The notes under the pieces were generated by a model. The model did not search any database, was not told where the DNA came from, and saw only the letters and a list, made by a program, of their open reading frames with translations. This document shows, one piece after another, positions 22,188-33,700 of a DNA stretch of 64,000 bases. Numbering within the stretch: the stretch's first letter is position 1; each line of letters begins with the position of its first letter. The translations under genes and the position numbers were made by a program. The stretch spans positions 8,298,213 through 8,362,212 of the forward strand of contig OZ234493.1 of the NCBI GenBank assembly GCA_965153455.1, in the 5' to 3' direction. The stretch comes from Sphagnum compactum. Taxonomy: Eukaryota; Bryophyta; Sphagnopsida; Sphagnales.

Positions 22188-24202
22188 TCATGTTACTACA
22201 AGAGGTATGCTTTGCGGGAAGTTGAAGACATTCTGGGAGTCCCATCTTTGCTTGATCTCAATCAAGGAGTTGAGGTTGGAGCCATAGTAAGCACTGAGGG
22301 GCATATCCCTGTCAATGTAATTTTGGTAAGCTTGTGGAGTGGCAAAAGGTCGCACAGTATTCCAGGAATTGTCAAGGAAGGTGAAATCAGTACTTGCTTG
22401 AGCTGCAATGCTCCAATAGGCCACCATTTGAATGGAGAACAGAGAGCTCCGGTGCACAAAAGCTGTGGCATCCGCTGCAACTTGGTTGATGTTTGAAGTT
22501 GGACCATATAAATCAAACAGGAAGAAGGCGTTGTCATTGGAGTCTGAGTGCATGGAGTTGAGCATTGCAGTGATGCCAGCATCAGAGAGACCAGCTGGTG
22601 CATTCACATAGATGGACTTCGCCTTGAATGTGTTTGTAGGAAGAGGATAGTTCTTGAGGTTGAGGACATCAGGATTTGAGCCTGTAGGGAAACCTCCATT
22701 TTGCAGGATGAGTGTGATCCAGTCGCTTTGTTGGGTGGTGGAGCTAGAAGCTGGTGGTGTGTTGGCTAAGAAGCTTTTGATCAGAGGAGGGAGTGAAGCT
22801 TGTGGACCCAGATACACACCCTCGATGTTGCTGTTCCCAAATGGGTCCAAGTAGAAAGAGGCTGAGATCTCAGGAACTGCGTTTGCTCCCCATGTTTGAA
22901 ACCCCTTGAAGGCTTGAAACTGCTGGCTCTGGTTTGTCCAAAAGTATTGGAAACGCGTGATGGGTCCAGAAACATCATGAACTCTGAAAGTGAATTCTAC
23001 AACAATTCCGTAGGAGTTGGCGCCAGCACCTCTGAGAGCAAAATACAAATCACTATTCTGCTGGGCATTTGCTATCACAAGGGTTCCATTGGCAGTCACC
23101 AGCTGAGCTTCCAGGATGTTGTCTGCGACCAGGCCAAATTTTCTGGAGCTGAAACCCCATCCACCACCAAGAGCATGCCCCGCAACTCCAACTGTCACAC
23201 AGTTGCCTGCTGGAATGGTTACCTTGCCGAGGTTCCAGAGCGCCAAGTACAGAGGTCCCAACCTCCAACCTGAGCCGATAGTCGCCGTCTGAGCTGCGTT
23301 ATTGTAGCTGATTGCGGTGAAGCCCGTCATGTCCACAACTAGACATCCGTCTCGACCACCTAGTAGTGTTTGCATCATGCCAGAACAACCCATGAGATCA
23401 TACAAGCAGAAAACAAACGAATTCAACAACTGATCATGATGATGAAACTATTAATTTATTCTAAACAATATATCAACACATCCATTTGGGATTGATTGTG
23501 ATTATGTTCATCATGAAATAACACGAAGGCCTTAAATTGAAGGCACAAAGGGCGTGACGATCCGTGACATGAGACAAGATCATGAAGATCTCAATACTAC
23601 TTTGCTTAATTACTTACCCAGAGAGTAGTCTTCATAAGAGTGACCACCACCACGAGGAGCAATACAAACAGCCGACTGCTTGGCACAATGCACCGCATTC
23701 TGCACTTGGGCAATCGTGGCGGGGAACACAAAGGCCGCTGGTGCATATCTGTTGCGCAGGTTGTTCACAATCCTGGCGTTGGTATAGGCAGTGGTGCCAG
23801 GAAATGCAGTCCTGGCACCCCCTGTTGCCAAACATTGTGCCAACAACGACGTCTTGCTTGAAACCAGCTTCCTATAAGTGCTAGAGCTGACAAATTCTTC
23901 ATCAATATGAGTGAATATATAGCCCTGAAGCAGCCAGATCAAACCATGAAGTTGCCATCAAACCCAAGAGTGAACAAGAGTTGTTTCAAAACAACAACAC
24001 CAGCTCGGACTCTAACTCTATACAAACTTGTAACCAAATGCATTCTTCATTACCCATGCATTATAAGTTATGTTACCTGCGTTTGATCATCTGAAGCTTG
24101 GGCAGTTGAAATGAAGCTGTTGCTGCAAAGATTAGTTAGTAGCAGACATGCTATGATCAAATTAGTCCCTAAGATGATACATTGATATTGATCACTACTC
24201 AT
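22188..24202 (-). CDS. Secreted FAD-linked oxidase, berberine-bridge-enzyme-like
   Basis: A flavoprotein oxidase of the PCMH/BBE-like family, acting outside the cell or in the secretory route. The substrate cannot be told from sequence; relatives oxidise sugars, monolignols or alkaloids. Exons on the minus strand are 24202-24077, 23924-23618 and 23359-22188, with consensus GT-AG junctions and matching phases, giving 534 residues. The start ATG at 24202 is chosen because it opens a signal peptide (hydrophobic core IILGTNLIIACLLL, cleavage probably near 34). Upstream in-frame ATGs at 24241 and 24280 would bury it. The FAD fold has GGGHSYEDYSLG with His137, and PAGNCVTVGVAGH with Cys198. These match the two residues that attach FAD covalently in bicovalent members. 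The C-terminus has the BBE block YYGSNLNSLIEIKQRWD then NVFNFPQSIP. It appears intact. Confidence 0.9.
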
Positions 24203-25580
24203 GTGCCTGGACCTGCATCTTCTTATAGTGATCAACTCCATAGTACTCTTGAGAATGCCTGAATTAATTACAGAGTTCATTACCAAACTCAAACATATCC
24301 TGCAAATAATTCACACGACTACCGTCTATTGTCAAATTGTGGCTTAAGCAAGTTATAAATTTGTGATGTTGTCAACAACAAGTTCAAGAGGAAGTCGGAA
24401 AAAAGCAATTATGGGATAATTATATTGCACTAAATCACTGTTTCCAACAACACCAAAGGCACATTCCAATTCCTCCTAAATTTTCAGCTACGATTTAATT
24501 TAACTTTCAGTGAAGAAATCATTCAATATTCAACAACTTTTGCACCGCAAGTCCAAATGTCATGGAACCAAAGCCCATGCACCCCTCCTCGTCGAGAGCT
24601 TTCCAAAGACACCCAAGAATGCGATCTGAAGCATCCCGGTTGTGTGGATCTCATAAGTACAAAACAAAACAAAACGAAGCAAACAAACAAACTACCTTCC
24701 TTCATAGATAGATCTGTATGTACATATAGGGTTTTAAAAGGGGGGAAAAAAAAATGGATTTTTTGGTGTAAGGGTTTAGTGCAACTGACTGTACAGCTAT
24801 GAACTTCTTTTGTTACAATAAAAGTCAAGAGAACTTAATAAGATCTTGCAGAGCATGTGCAGCTCCTTTTGGACTCATTTGCTTCCCCACTCTGGAGTGT
24901 CCATTATTAAGTTGACAATTGACGTTGCAAGTTGACAAGGCACTGGAGCTGATGAGCTTTGCTACATTTTCCTCCCAATTATTTTGATCAGATCTGGTTT
25001 CCAGTTTTAGGGAATACGTTTTACCCTAAGGTCAGTTTTCGTCACTAAAGAATCCTCAAAATAGTGCATTGATTTTTTTTGTGAAAATATGAAGTATAAA
25101 TTGACATGTTGAAAATCATCATAACTCAATTATCATAGGCTACATACACTCTGAATATTTTCACTACCTATATATATGTGTGACAATATCATAATAGATC
25201 ATGGAGAAATTATTCTTGGAAAAGTTCCAAACTCAGAAAGAATAAACTATGAAAATCATGGCCATTTTTGTTTGTTTGCAAATTGTCATAACTTACTTCT
25301 GACAAAATCTCAAACTGCTAAAGTTTGTATGTAAGGGTCAAGCCCAGCAACATGTCAATGACTTTTTTGCAACCAATTGTCCTGGGTGCAAATTTGGATT
25401 CTTTTGTGGGTGTGGAAAAAGCCAAGAGACCAACAACATGCAGCATGGAGAAGGCCCAAGAGAGTGAGGTACAATGTAATAAACCCCAATCACCTGCCTA
25501 AAAAGCCTTCAAATTTCTGATCTTCTTGGAGGCAGGTTGTTTTATCATTTTGTGGTCGGCAAACTGGCGATCATCCACAA
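24203..25580. other. Upstream region of the oxidase gene, no other gene
   Basis: The part next to 24203 should contain the oxidase promoter, but no convincing TATA element could be assigned by eye. The remaining sequence to 25580 has short unrelated open frames only. No repeat stands out. Confidence 0.4.
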
Positions 25581-25587
25581 GAGGAAT

Positions 25588-25603
25588 TAGCCAAATTTGG
25601 CTA
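25588..25603. repeat. Perfect 16-bp palindrome
   Basis: The sequence TAGCCAAATTTGGCTA is its own reverse complement. A one-mismatch version followed by the same CAG lies at 29678-29693. The flanking bases ATTAG and CTACAG are also shared. Confidence 0.6.
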
Positions 25604-26060
25604 CAGTTCACAAATAATTATCAATTAATTAATTATGATTATTAATTAAAATTAATTGATTATTAAATTCTAAATTGTTATTGATTAATTAATATTAAAT
25701 GAATAACTAGTCAATATTAAAACTTTAAAACTTAATTAATATTTAATTTTGGAAACCTCATATAGTTTAGTGACTTGCTGAAACCCATTGTCTAAATATG
25801 GCAAATTCAGACCCTTTTGTTTTCCCTCAAAATATGGTGACATAGACACAGTTTCTCCACCAAAAAAAAAAACACTTTGCTGCACCCTGTCACCATGTAT
25901 TATCGTTCACCCACAAAACACTGGCTCTAGGAATTTATTTTTTTTGGGTGAAAAATCGCCAAAATGGGACACTAATTCCAGATTTTGGCAACAATTTTTT
26001 AGTTATTTTTCATAGAAGAGTCATCAAATTTTGCTCAAGAATTATTTTTTGGGAAGCATG
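25604..26060. other. AT-rich spacer
   Basis: 25610-25750 is TTAATTAA-type DNA similar in character to the dispersed AT-rich repeat at the window start. No gene is seen. Confidence 0.4.
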
Positions 26061-26400
26061 TTGCCACAGTTTTGTATTTCTTGCTGTTTTTTGTTCTATT
26101 CCTCTTTGCTCTTCTTCCTCTTTGTTATTGACTATTTTTCTTCTATTTCTTCTCGTTCCTTTTCCTTTTTTTCCTTGCTGTGTTTTCTTCTCTTCCTCCT
26201 TGCTCGTCTTCCTCTTTTTTTTTCTTGCCATTTTTTGTTCTTCTTCCTTTTTTTTCCTCCTTTCTCCTCTTCCTCTCCTTTCTCTTGTTGCTTTTCTTAC
26301 ATTTTTTGTTATTATTTTTTTTGATGGTTTTTCTTGTTTCTCTCCTTGCCTTTCTTCATCTATTTTTCCTTGCTGCTTTTTTTTCTTTTTCATGCATGTT
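26060..26400. repeat. Polypyrimidine tract (CT-rich plus strand)
   Basis: About 330 bp on the plus strand consist very largely of T and C (TTCCTC, TCTTCC and TTTTTC runs). Open frames in all three plus frames and the Lys/Glu-rich frame on the minus strand are by-products of this composition. T-rich DNA continues to about 26800. Such purine/pyrimidine asymmetry can form triplex DNA. No gene is assigned. Confidence 0.7.
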
Positions 26401-27439
26401 GGGCCTTTTAGTTTAGAACAAGATAAGAATTTGGAGAAACATTATACCTTGTTATAAAGGGTTGACAATTTTGGTTTTAAGCAAGATCACAATGCAATGT
26501 GGAGGTGAGTTTGGAACAACAAGACTTGCTACAAAAACACGACAAAACCTATGAGCTTCTAAAATGAATTTTTTTGTTTTTAAATTTTTAGTTTTTTTTT
26601 TAATTTAAAAAATTTCTACTATTTTTTGCATTTTTTTCCTTTTTGTGTGTTATTTCTATTTTTTCTTTCTATTTTTTTCATGTTTGTGCCCTTTTTTGCA
26701 TTTTTCTTTCTTATTATGTCTTTTATTTTGGTTTTGGTTTTTTTCCCTTTTTTTTGTGTTTCAAACTTAGTTTAAGTGTTCTTTTCTATTTTTTTAATAT
26801 ATATATTTTTAAATGTTTATGTGTTAATTTTTTATTTACTAATAAAATTGTTGAAACTTTTATTTACTAATGCATGTTTTTATTTGTGAATTAAATTGTG
26901 TAAAACTAACAAGGATGAGTTTATGATCAACATAATTCATCTTCACATTTAACACCAATAATTATACACATATCACCATGTTACATGTTACCAAAACAAT
27001 TGAAGGAGTTGCAATTTATCACTAATTCATGAAATTGTAAATGCAGAAACTAGTGATAGAAAAGGATTTTCAATGAAAAAGGAGTATCATTTCATTACTT
27101 TTATTTTTGTATTAACATGGACTTGTTGATTTGCATTTTTTTGGACACAATTCTTATGGTTTAATGCATTTTGCATGTAATTTATGTGTACATAGAAACT
27201 ACATAATTAATTTATGCCATTTGGTATTATGGCAACCAATGACATGTGACTGTTTTCCAAAAGATCTTAGTGAATTTTTGAATTTCAAGTTTCCTTCCAA
27301 GTTTACAATTATTCATCTAAATATTGCATCTTTACAAAATCAAATTTTGTTGTGTTAATCAGGCAAAGAATATGAAACCTTAATAATAAACATAAAAATT
27401 TGTTTAGAAATGCAATTATACCTACATATGAATATTTCA

Positions 27440-27725
27440 TATTGCATTATACAATGTTTTCACCCCATAATACCCACATTAACCTCCCAAATTTTTCATT
27501 GGTTTCCTTGGTCAACCATGCAATATTTGCATCCATAATTATTAAACTACACTTTGTAACATTGTTGGCCCACAATACCCACATCACATTCCCAAAACTT
27601 TAATTGGTTTTCTTGGCCAACTATGTCATATTCACATCCATAATCGTTAAATTGGATTTTGCAACATTACCACCTTGCAACACCCACATTGCATTCTCAA
27701 AATTTTCATTGGTTTTTTTGGTTAA
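27440..27725 (+). repeat. 105-bp tandem repeat, about 2.7 copies
   Basis: The motif TACCCACATT..CATT recurs at 27471, 27576 and 27681, exactly 105 bp apart. Each unit continues with CCAAAAYTTTAATTGGTTTTCTTGG, broken here into its two parts by variable bases, then CCAACTATG, CATCCATAAT and a TTTGYAACATT block. The open frames at 27400-27798 come from this array and look like no known protein. Confidence 0.75.
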
Positions 27726-28254
27726 TACTTGCCACCAACTATGCATTACCAACATATGGGTCTTAAAATGTCAACTATTGTATCAACCAATTATGTAATA
27801 TCTGTATACCTACATGTCTTCCCAATTTAAAATTCGTTTATATATGAAATTGCATGTGTCATGTTCAACATGTGGTTTTGGTATACCAATGTGGGTATTG
27901 CATTTTGGGGTCAAAGGTCCACCTAAGGTAAAGTTTGGATTAACAAATGTTAATTTAAACATGACCTTTAATAGGAGTATTTCATATTGAATAATTAATA
28001 CAAACTTGTTAATAATGGATGAAAGTATTGCATTGTGATTTAAGGTGAGTTAATGAAATTTATCCATTTAAAAAATAATTGCTAAATCGTTTCAAAAGTG
28101 TGTTAAAATTCCATTCAACCTTAAATGCATTGATTTTTGCAATACCTTCATAAATGATAATCATCACCTTCCATAGTATCTTTAGAATTTTCTTATGTGT
28201 GAGCAATACCAAAGAGGTAATGATTTAGTCAAAAAATAAAAAATGTTTTGTTGA

Positions 28255-29235
28255 AATGTTAAAGTTTAGTTTTTAAAAAATATTGATTTTGCCAAAAAGT
28301 GGAGGTTTAACTAGGAAGTAAAAAGGTTTTGTTGAAAGGTGGGAATTTAACAAAGAAAAGATATTAATAGCCAAAACATAAAAGTTTAACCAAGGAAAGA
28401 TATTGGTTTTGCCAATAGATGGAGGTTTAACCAAGAAATAAAAGGGTTTTGTCGAAAGGTGGAAGTTTAACAAAAAAAAAACATTAATTTTGCTAAAAGA
28501 TAAGGGTTTGACCAATAAAATGTAAAAGCTTTGCTAAAAGGTAATGGTTTAACTTATAAATAAAAAGTTTTTGTTAAAAGGTAAAAGTTTAACCATAAAA
28601 AGATATTGATTTTGCCAAGAGATAAAAGTTTAGTTAAAAAGTAAAGAAGTTTTGTCAAAAGGTGAAAGTTTAGTTGGATAAAAATAGTAATTTTGTTGAA
28701 AGCTAAGGGTTTAGCCAAGAAAAGGTAAATGTTTTGTCAAAAGGTAATGATTTAGTCAATAAGTAAAGAAGTTTTGTCGAAAGGTGAAAGTTTAATCAAG
28801 TAAAGATATTAATTTTGTTGAAAGATAAGGGTTTAGCCAAGAAAAAGTAAAGGTTTTGCCGAACGATAACGATTTAGTTAATACATAAAGAAGTTTTGTC
28901 AAAAGATAGAAGTTTAGCTAAGAAAAATTATTGGTTTTGTCAAAAGATAAAGGTTCAACTAAAAAGTAAAGAGGTTTGCTAAGAACTAATGTTTAGTTTG
29001 GAAATTAAAAAAACTTGTCGAGATTTAAAAGCTTAGCTATGAAAAGATAAAAAACTTGTTAAGGAGAGATAAAAGTTTTGTTGAAAGATTGTGAAAAAAT
29101 AGAGGTTTAGCCCAAAAATTTTGTCAAAAGGTGGAGGTTTTGCCATTAAAAATAGGTTTTGCTAAGAAGCAAAAGTTTAACCAAGAAAAGATAAAAGCTT
29201 TTGCCTAAAAAATAAAAGTTTAGGCAACGAAAAAA
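28255..29235 (+). repeat. ~40-bp minisatellite, about 24 degenerate units
   Basis: The segment GTTTAACCAAG recurs about every 40-41 bp (28264, 28305, 28345, 28384, 28425, 28465, 28506, 28547 and so on to about 29210). Two unit types seem to alternate at the better-kept left end. One contains AAAGATATTGGTTTTGCCAA. The other contains AAATAAAAGGGTTTTGTCGA then AAGGTGGA. This suggests an ~81-bp higher-order unit. It is non-coding. Confidence 0.8.
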
Positions 29236-30350
29236 TAAAGGGTAGGTAGGAGGGCGGGGTCGGTTATAAGTTGGTAGGTAGGGCCAAGATGTAGGTCAAC
29301 AAGATGGCTGGGTCAGTAAGGTAACTAGGTGGGAAGGTTCCTTGAAGGTCAGGTTTGAGAAAAAACACACCCCCAAAAAAAAAAAAAAAAAAAAACTCAT
29401 AAGTCAGAAACCAAAACAAAAGTTGACTGATTGAGGCTGGATGAAAAATTGCAGCCCATCCTATGGACAGAATGGCCAACTGGTGCAGTCATCAGGGCTG
29501 GTTCACTCTGGCCCTCCTTGGGCACTACCTTACACTTAACAAAGGTCAAAGAAATGCCATAATGCATTTGGAGGGCGCCTTAAGATGCAAAATTTTCTAC
29601 TCTCAATTGGAGTGGGAGATTTCATAGAAGAGAGCTCACAGATTCGTGCAAGGCAATGTTGTCAGCCGGAGATGATTTAGCCAGATTTGGCTACAGACTA
29701 GATAGAAAGTAGAAAAAAATAGAATCCTTTTATATTCTTGGCTACCTACTGGAACTTATCATAAAAAATCGGTGATCCTTAATATGTGAATTTGGACCAT
29801 TTTTTTCCATGGAAAATCCTTTGTTGTATACGTCAAAATCATATTTTTCAGATCAAAATTTGACGAAATTTTGCAAATTTAAAAACACACACTCTCTCTC
29901 TCTCTCTCTCTCTCTCTCGTATCTACCAATCTAATAGGACCTGAAATTTGGGATTTTGACTACATAGGTTACTAAGGTGAAACCTGATGTTAACTCAGTT
30001 GGGTTTCATCCACACTTTGAGTCATAACGAGAGCATTCCAATTGCAATGGTGACTCTTGGGGTTTGAAACACTCTCTGGCCCTAATAAGCTCCTCCCCGC
30101 AAGAAAGGTGACGCTGAAAGACACCACACAAAGTGAAATTTTTTTGGAGAAATCACGAACAAACTCGAACCCAAAAACCAAAATGTTGTCGTCATCGTAT
30201 TTTTATTTTTATTTTCCTTTCAGTGGCTATGACAATCGTGAATTGACAAAGAAATTTTGAAAGCGATTTTGGGATATATTAGCATCCCACAAGATTCAGA
30301 ATCTGTTGTCATGCAAAAATTTGGAATTTATTTTTTTTCCATGCATAGAT
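29236..30350. other. Repeat-rich intergenic DNA before the unknown gene
   Basis: This holds a GGTAGG-rich patch (29244-29335), an A run of over 20 bases (about 29374-29395), the second copy of the palindrome (29678-29693) and a (CT)n run (29891-29918). A segment with GC nearer to coding DNA lies at 29440-29660 but has no recognisable protein. The region from 30350 on should contain the promoter of the gene at 30728. Confidence 0.45.
29891..29918 (+). repeat. (CT)n microsatellite
   Basis: This is an uninterrupted CT dinucleotide run following an AC-rich stretch. It is non-coding. Confidence 0.85.
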
Positions 30351-30727
30351 TCTCTGCAACTCTGTAGTTTGATTTAGTTGTAGAAACTGATCTGGAAAAG
30401 AAACCCTGTTACCTGTAGTCTCGATTAAATTGCTTTCGTAATGTTGGAGCTTTTGTGACAGTTGAAGCGATCACTGGCATTCTTTCAATTGGAGCCTACA
30501 TTTGAAGGGATCAACCGCTTGGCATTCTTGTGTTGGGAGGCTGGAGCAATGTTATGATGGATCAACCGATCCAGTGGCATTCTTTGTTTCTTTGCTCTTT
30601 GTGATTGCCAAATGACTGATTCGAAATTCTGATTTTCATTCTGATTCTGCTTCATGATCAGTGAATGAAACAGAGGTGTACATACATCTAAGCTACATCT
30701 CCAAATCTTACAAACAAAAAGATAACA

Positions 30728-33700
30728 ATGGGAAGGATTTTGGTGGACAACGCGAAGCCGAGAGTGGGGCATGTCCGCTCTGAAGACCAATTTGTGCCAT
30801 CGATAGAGCCGCTCAAGTTCCTAGATGTCAAGGAGAAGGTGCTCGCACAAAAACTGCAGCCGTTTTTGCAATAGACACTTCCTTTTTCCTTTCTTGTTTG
30901 TGATGACCTCTTTGGTTGCTTGTGAATGCAAATGTTTGATAGAATCAAGGTTTCTGATTCTGTTGACACAGGACTTGCCATATGGTGGCAAGTTGTCGGC
31001 AAGGAAGAATGCCAAGCCTTGTGAGGGAGTCAATTTTGCACTTCTTGAGCAGACTGTGATCCAAAAAGGCGAAGGGAAATTATTGATGGCTGCTTTAACT
31101 GGTGTTCATGCTGCCAAGAAAAGCCTCTTCAATACCAGATTGCCATCTTCAGGACCAACCTTGAATCACAAGGCTGCCACTGTCCAGTTTGCAAGTGAGG
31201 TTGCTCCTACAATGGGGCTCAAATGTAGTCCACGAGGAGACACAATCAATGAATCAAAGAAACGTATGACTCATGAACCAATGTCAACTGGCAGAAGAGG
31301 TACATGACCATCTCTTCATATTCATGTGCAATTGGTCAAGTCATAAATTGTGGTTATGCACAATCATGAGTGAGGAGGCCTCATAGAGTGCAGCCGACCC
31401 TCTTCCTCGAAAAGAAGTTTGCAATTGGTTCCCACCACCACAAGACATACATGATGGTATGTATATTCTGATTATGCATTGCTGCAGACAACTGACCTCT
31501 TCTTTCTTTCAGTAGTCTTGGTTGATGCAGCAATGGACACCCATGATCTCATCAGACCGATTGATGTTCCTGCCACAGTGCAAGAACCTGAGCAAAGCTG
31601 GCTCTTTGAGACCCCAGCTGAGGAAGACATATATAACCGGATCAATGTAATTTGTGGATATTATTCTCAACTTTCTCTCTCATTTACAGATCCAAGTTTG
31701 CTTCTGATGAGCAAGTGGTAAGAGAAATACTAGATGTGCTTTAAGACATGATTGTTCTTCAATACACCTGTGTGTGTAATTATAATTTTAGTCTGGATGA
31801 GGACATCTTACTTAAATCTTTCCCAAAATATTGCCGGAGTCTTTGATGATGCCTCAAACCACATAGGACAGTTTAAGTAGTTGATATTCTGTTACTCAAC
31901 ACTCAAGTACCTTCTTGTTCTGGACATTCATGTTGTTCAAGAAAATATAAATTTGTTCATATGTGCTTCAGAACCCAGGCCTTAATGCTGCTCCAGCTAC
32001 CAGCCTAATTTCTATCAAGGACTATGTTAGGATGGTAAAGAATTCCATGGAGAAAATTGACATGCGGACTGCCATGCTGGAGGAACTTGAACTTGCAGAA
32101 GATGTTGAGAAATTGCCTAATACATACATGGATCCTGTGGATGAACTTAGACACAAGCCAAGACCAACATCAGAAAATGCTGGTGCCATGTGTGCTACTA
32201 GCTTGGTGATCAAGCAAGCCCGACGATTGGTACACTTGTTGATGCTCTAAACCATTATCTGTCAATGACATTTAATTCAATTCCTATTTAAATGGTTCTA
32301 GCGCTTCCAATATCCTTGCTATAGCCATTTTCTCCTCTAAGAATTTTTTCTTAATGCACCTTCCTTTTTGATGATCTGGGAATTCTCTGAATGTCTTACC
32401 TGTTGACAATACAACCTGTTGAATGAAAGGAGGATGTCACATTGAGGGGACATTGAGGTTCAAACCATGGGACTCTTAAGGTTCATTGCATGTCAAATGA
32501 ATTCAACTTGAATGCTCTATGAGAAAAAGGACTGCACAATTGCCTATTCAAACTTGCAGGTTGGGATGCTAGATCATGATCAAAGGGTGGTGGACTTAAC
32601 CGAAGTTGGCCTCTGGTTGCAAAAGTTGGGTATGTCTATCTATTATTCACTACCACATAATTGATCTCTATGTAATTGGCATTGTCGACATATAATTTCT
32701 TCAGAGTATGCCTCCATAAATGTATTTCAACTTGTGCCCGTTTACACTAACATCCTACATGCTTTCATCACAGCCATGATAGTCAGCTCAGACCTAAAGT
32801 AGTCGAGGAGTTCGGGCTCAAATGACCACCTTTTAAGCTTTTGAAAGTTCAAATGACCTGTAGGTGCATATTAGATTTTCCTCCATTAATGAGTCGACTC
32901 AATTAGCTACAACAGAGGTCATTGGTTGAACCATTGTCCACAAACCCAAGGGATGCGTGGCAGAAGATTTGGGAGAAGATATATAGGATATATTGCTTTC
33001 TTAGTGGTTAGAAATTTCCATGGTGGGAGAGGAAGCAATAGTGCTGATGAGTGTAAGGTCCATCAATTACACTTTTCACTGTCATCAGGAGGCTGATGTG
33101 GGGGGGAGTGTTTTCCAACATTCTGAACAACTTGGATAAAAGTATACATCATGTTGTTGCAGAAAATTAACAATCACAATTACCAACAAAACTCTTCTTT
33201 AAAACAGACACCGGTGACCACACGTGTATGCACATCCAGCATTTTGGACAAGCACTTGACAATTGACAAACTGTTTTCTTTATTTTTATTTCACACCTCA
33301 GTATTGTTGCTTGAATACCTGAGTTTGCAGGCGATATAGCAGCAGTCAAAGACGAGAAAGGAGTCGAGAGAAAATCACAAGCGCCGTTTTTGCAAAAGTA
33401 CATTCCACGGCCTTACAATGTTGGGGATTGGAGGTTGCCCTCTTCCCCAGCTATTGCTCTAATGTTTGCACAGGATGACATTCGCGAGCGTTTGAACCTT
33501 CAGTCCAAATCAAAGGTTCTTTCAACCAAACTATCTATGTAGTTGTCACCATTGGTATTTGTGCTCTGATTGTCTTCTAAATTAATGTTTGTGTTGTTAA
33601 TGGGTCCCCATTGTACATTGCTTGCTTCCTTTTCTCAGGAGCTTATTGCCTTCTACATCCTTCACACGGGCATGTATGTATCGTGGAGTCATTGAATTAT

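Noticed and set aside
22116-22496. Plus-strand frame of 126 residues
   Set aside because: It is antisense to the last exon of the FAD oxidase, which has strong family support on the minus strand.
26010-26457. Overlapping open frames on both strands (Phe/Ser/Leu-rich and Lys/Glu-rich)
   Set aside because: They arise from the pyrimidine tract, which lacks stop codons by composition. All frames are similarly open and nothing resembles a protein family.
28255-29235. CRISPR-like array
   Set aside because: The ~40-bp units are contiguous and all degenerate, with no constant repeat separated by unique spacers. The host is a eukaryote.
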